A DNA stretch of 6,778 bases from Pseudomonadota bacterium (GTDB taxonomy: Bacteria; Pseudomonadota; Gammaproteobacteria; Enterobacterales; Succinivibrionaceae): positions 1 through 6,778 of the forward strand of contig JAEWPL010000012.1 in assembly GCA_023460615.1 (NCBI GenBank), given 5' to 3'. Positions 6,548 to 6,778 of this stretch are shown in pieces. The translations under genes were made by a program, and so were the position numbers. Each line of letters begins with the position of its first letter. The stretch's first letter is position 1. Under the pieces are notes generated by a model, which worked only from the letters and a program-made list of their open reading frames with translations, was not told where the DNA came from and searched no databases.

Positions 6548-6778
6548 TGATTAAATCTCTTACATAGTTACATAAATCTAGTGGTAAACAACCTAAAACG
6601 CCTTCTTTGTTACCACATATTTGACCTGCTCTTGCGTGTACGCAAGCTGCTGCAATAGCCGCCATATCAAGATCTAAGCCTTGAGCTAAAAAGGAGACTA
6701 TCATACCAGTTAAAAAGTCCCCAGAGCCACCGGTGGCTAAAGCTGGAGCAATTTCATTGATAATCGTTAATCTTTGAC
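6534..6778 (-). CDS. nnr: ADP/ATP-dependent NAD(P)H-hydrate dehydratase domain (Nnr), 5' part missing
   Basis: Only the last 80 residues are in the window; the frame is open at the upper edge and ends with TAG at 6536-6534. The APALATGGSGDFLTGMI block matches the nucleotide-binding and catalytic signature of the dehydratase (CARKD/YjeF C-terminal) domain, where the Asp of the GSGD is the conserved catalytic position. After it come the alternating Ala-rich helices (AAIAAACVHARAGQ) and the short C-terminus typical of this ribokinase-like fold. The enzyme repairs hydrated NADH and NADPH (NADHX/NADPHX). In gammaproteobacteria it is usually fused to the NAD(P)HX epimerase domain, which would lie outside this window; whether that fusion exists here cannot be seen. 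Its neighbour tsaE starts within its last codons. Confidence 0.92.
   Translation of the reverse strand, partial: QRLTIINEIAPALATGGSGDFLTGMIVSFLAQGLDLDMAAIAAACVHARAGQICGNKEGVLGCLPLDLCNYVRDLINAKC

Overview
The window comes from an AT-rich gammaproteobacterial chromosome and reads entirely on the minus strand, so transcription runs from high to low coordinates. In reading order it holds the 3' end of nnr (NAD(P)H-hydrate dehydratase domain), tsaE, an AMIN/amidase_3/LysM cell-wall amidase (amiB-like), mutL, miaA, and a secreted type-B carboxylesterase that runs off the low-coordinate edge. The order nnr-tsaE-amiB-mutL-miaA is the classical gammaproteobacterial cluster (in E. coli it continues into hfq and hflX). 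MutL has no endonuclease motif, which fits a MutH/Dam-type lineage (Enterobacterales, Vibrionales, Aeromonadales, Pasteurellales). The C-terminal LysM on the amidase resembles Vibrio/Aeromonas-type AmiB. Together with the low GC, this suggests an aeromonad relative such as Succinivibrionaceae, but that is only a guess.

Layout: 6778-6534 nnr (partial); 6547-6059 tsaE, overlapping nnr by 14 bases; 6051-4339 amidase, 7 bases after tsaE; 4330-2324 mutL, 8 bases after the amidase; 2346-1384 miaA, overlapping mutL by about 23 bases (11 if the inner start is used); 1366-2 carboxylesterase, 17 bases after miaA. There is no gap above about 20 bases, no terminator hairpin between genes and no RNA gene, repeat array or mobile element. 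The whole block looks like one transcription unit with translational coupling at several junctions.

The genes are functionally diverse housekeeping factors: metabolite repair (Nnr), tRNA t6A37 synthesis (TsaE), septal peptidoglycan splitting (amidase), mismatch repair (MutL) and tRNA i6A37 synthesis (MiaA). Two of them act on tRNA position 37. The most unusual point is the last gene: an exported carboxylesterase sits in the slot directly after miaA where gammaproteobacteria usually carry hfq. Smaller points are a non-ATG start for miaA inside mutL, a GTG start without a visible Shine-Dalgarno for the amidase, an altered beta-clamp-type motif in MutL, and a cysteine pair in the esterase that is shifted from the family positions. 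I saw no clear evidence of a wholly new system in this window.
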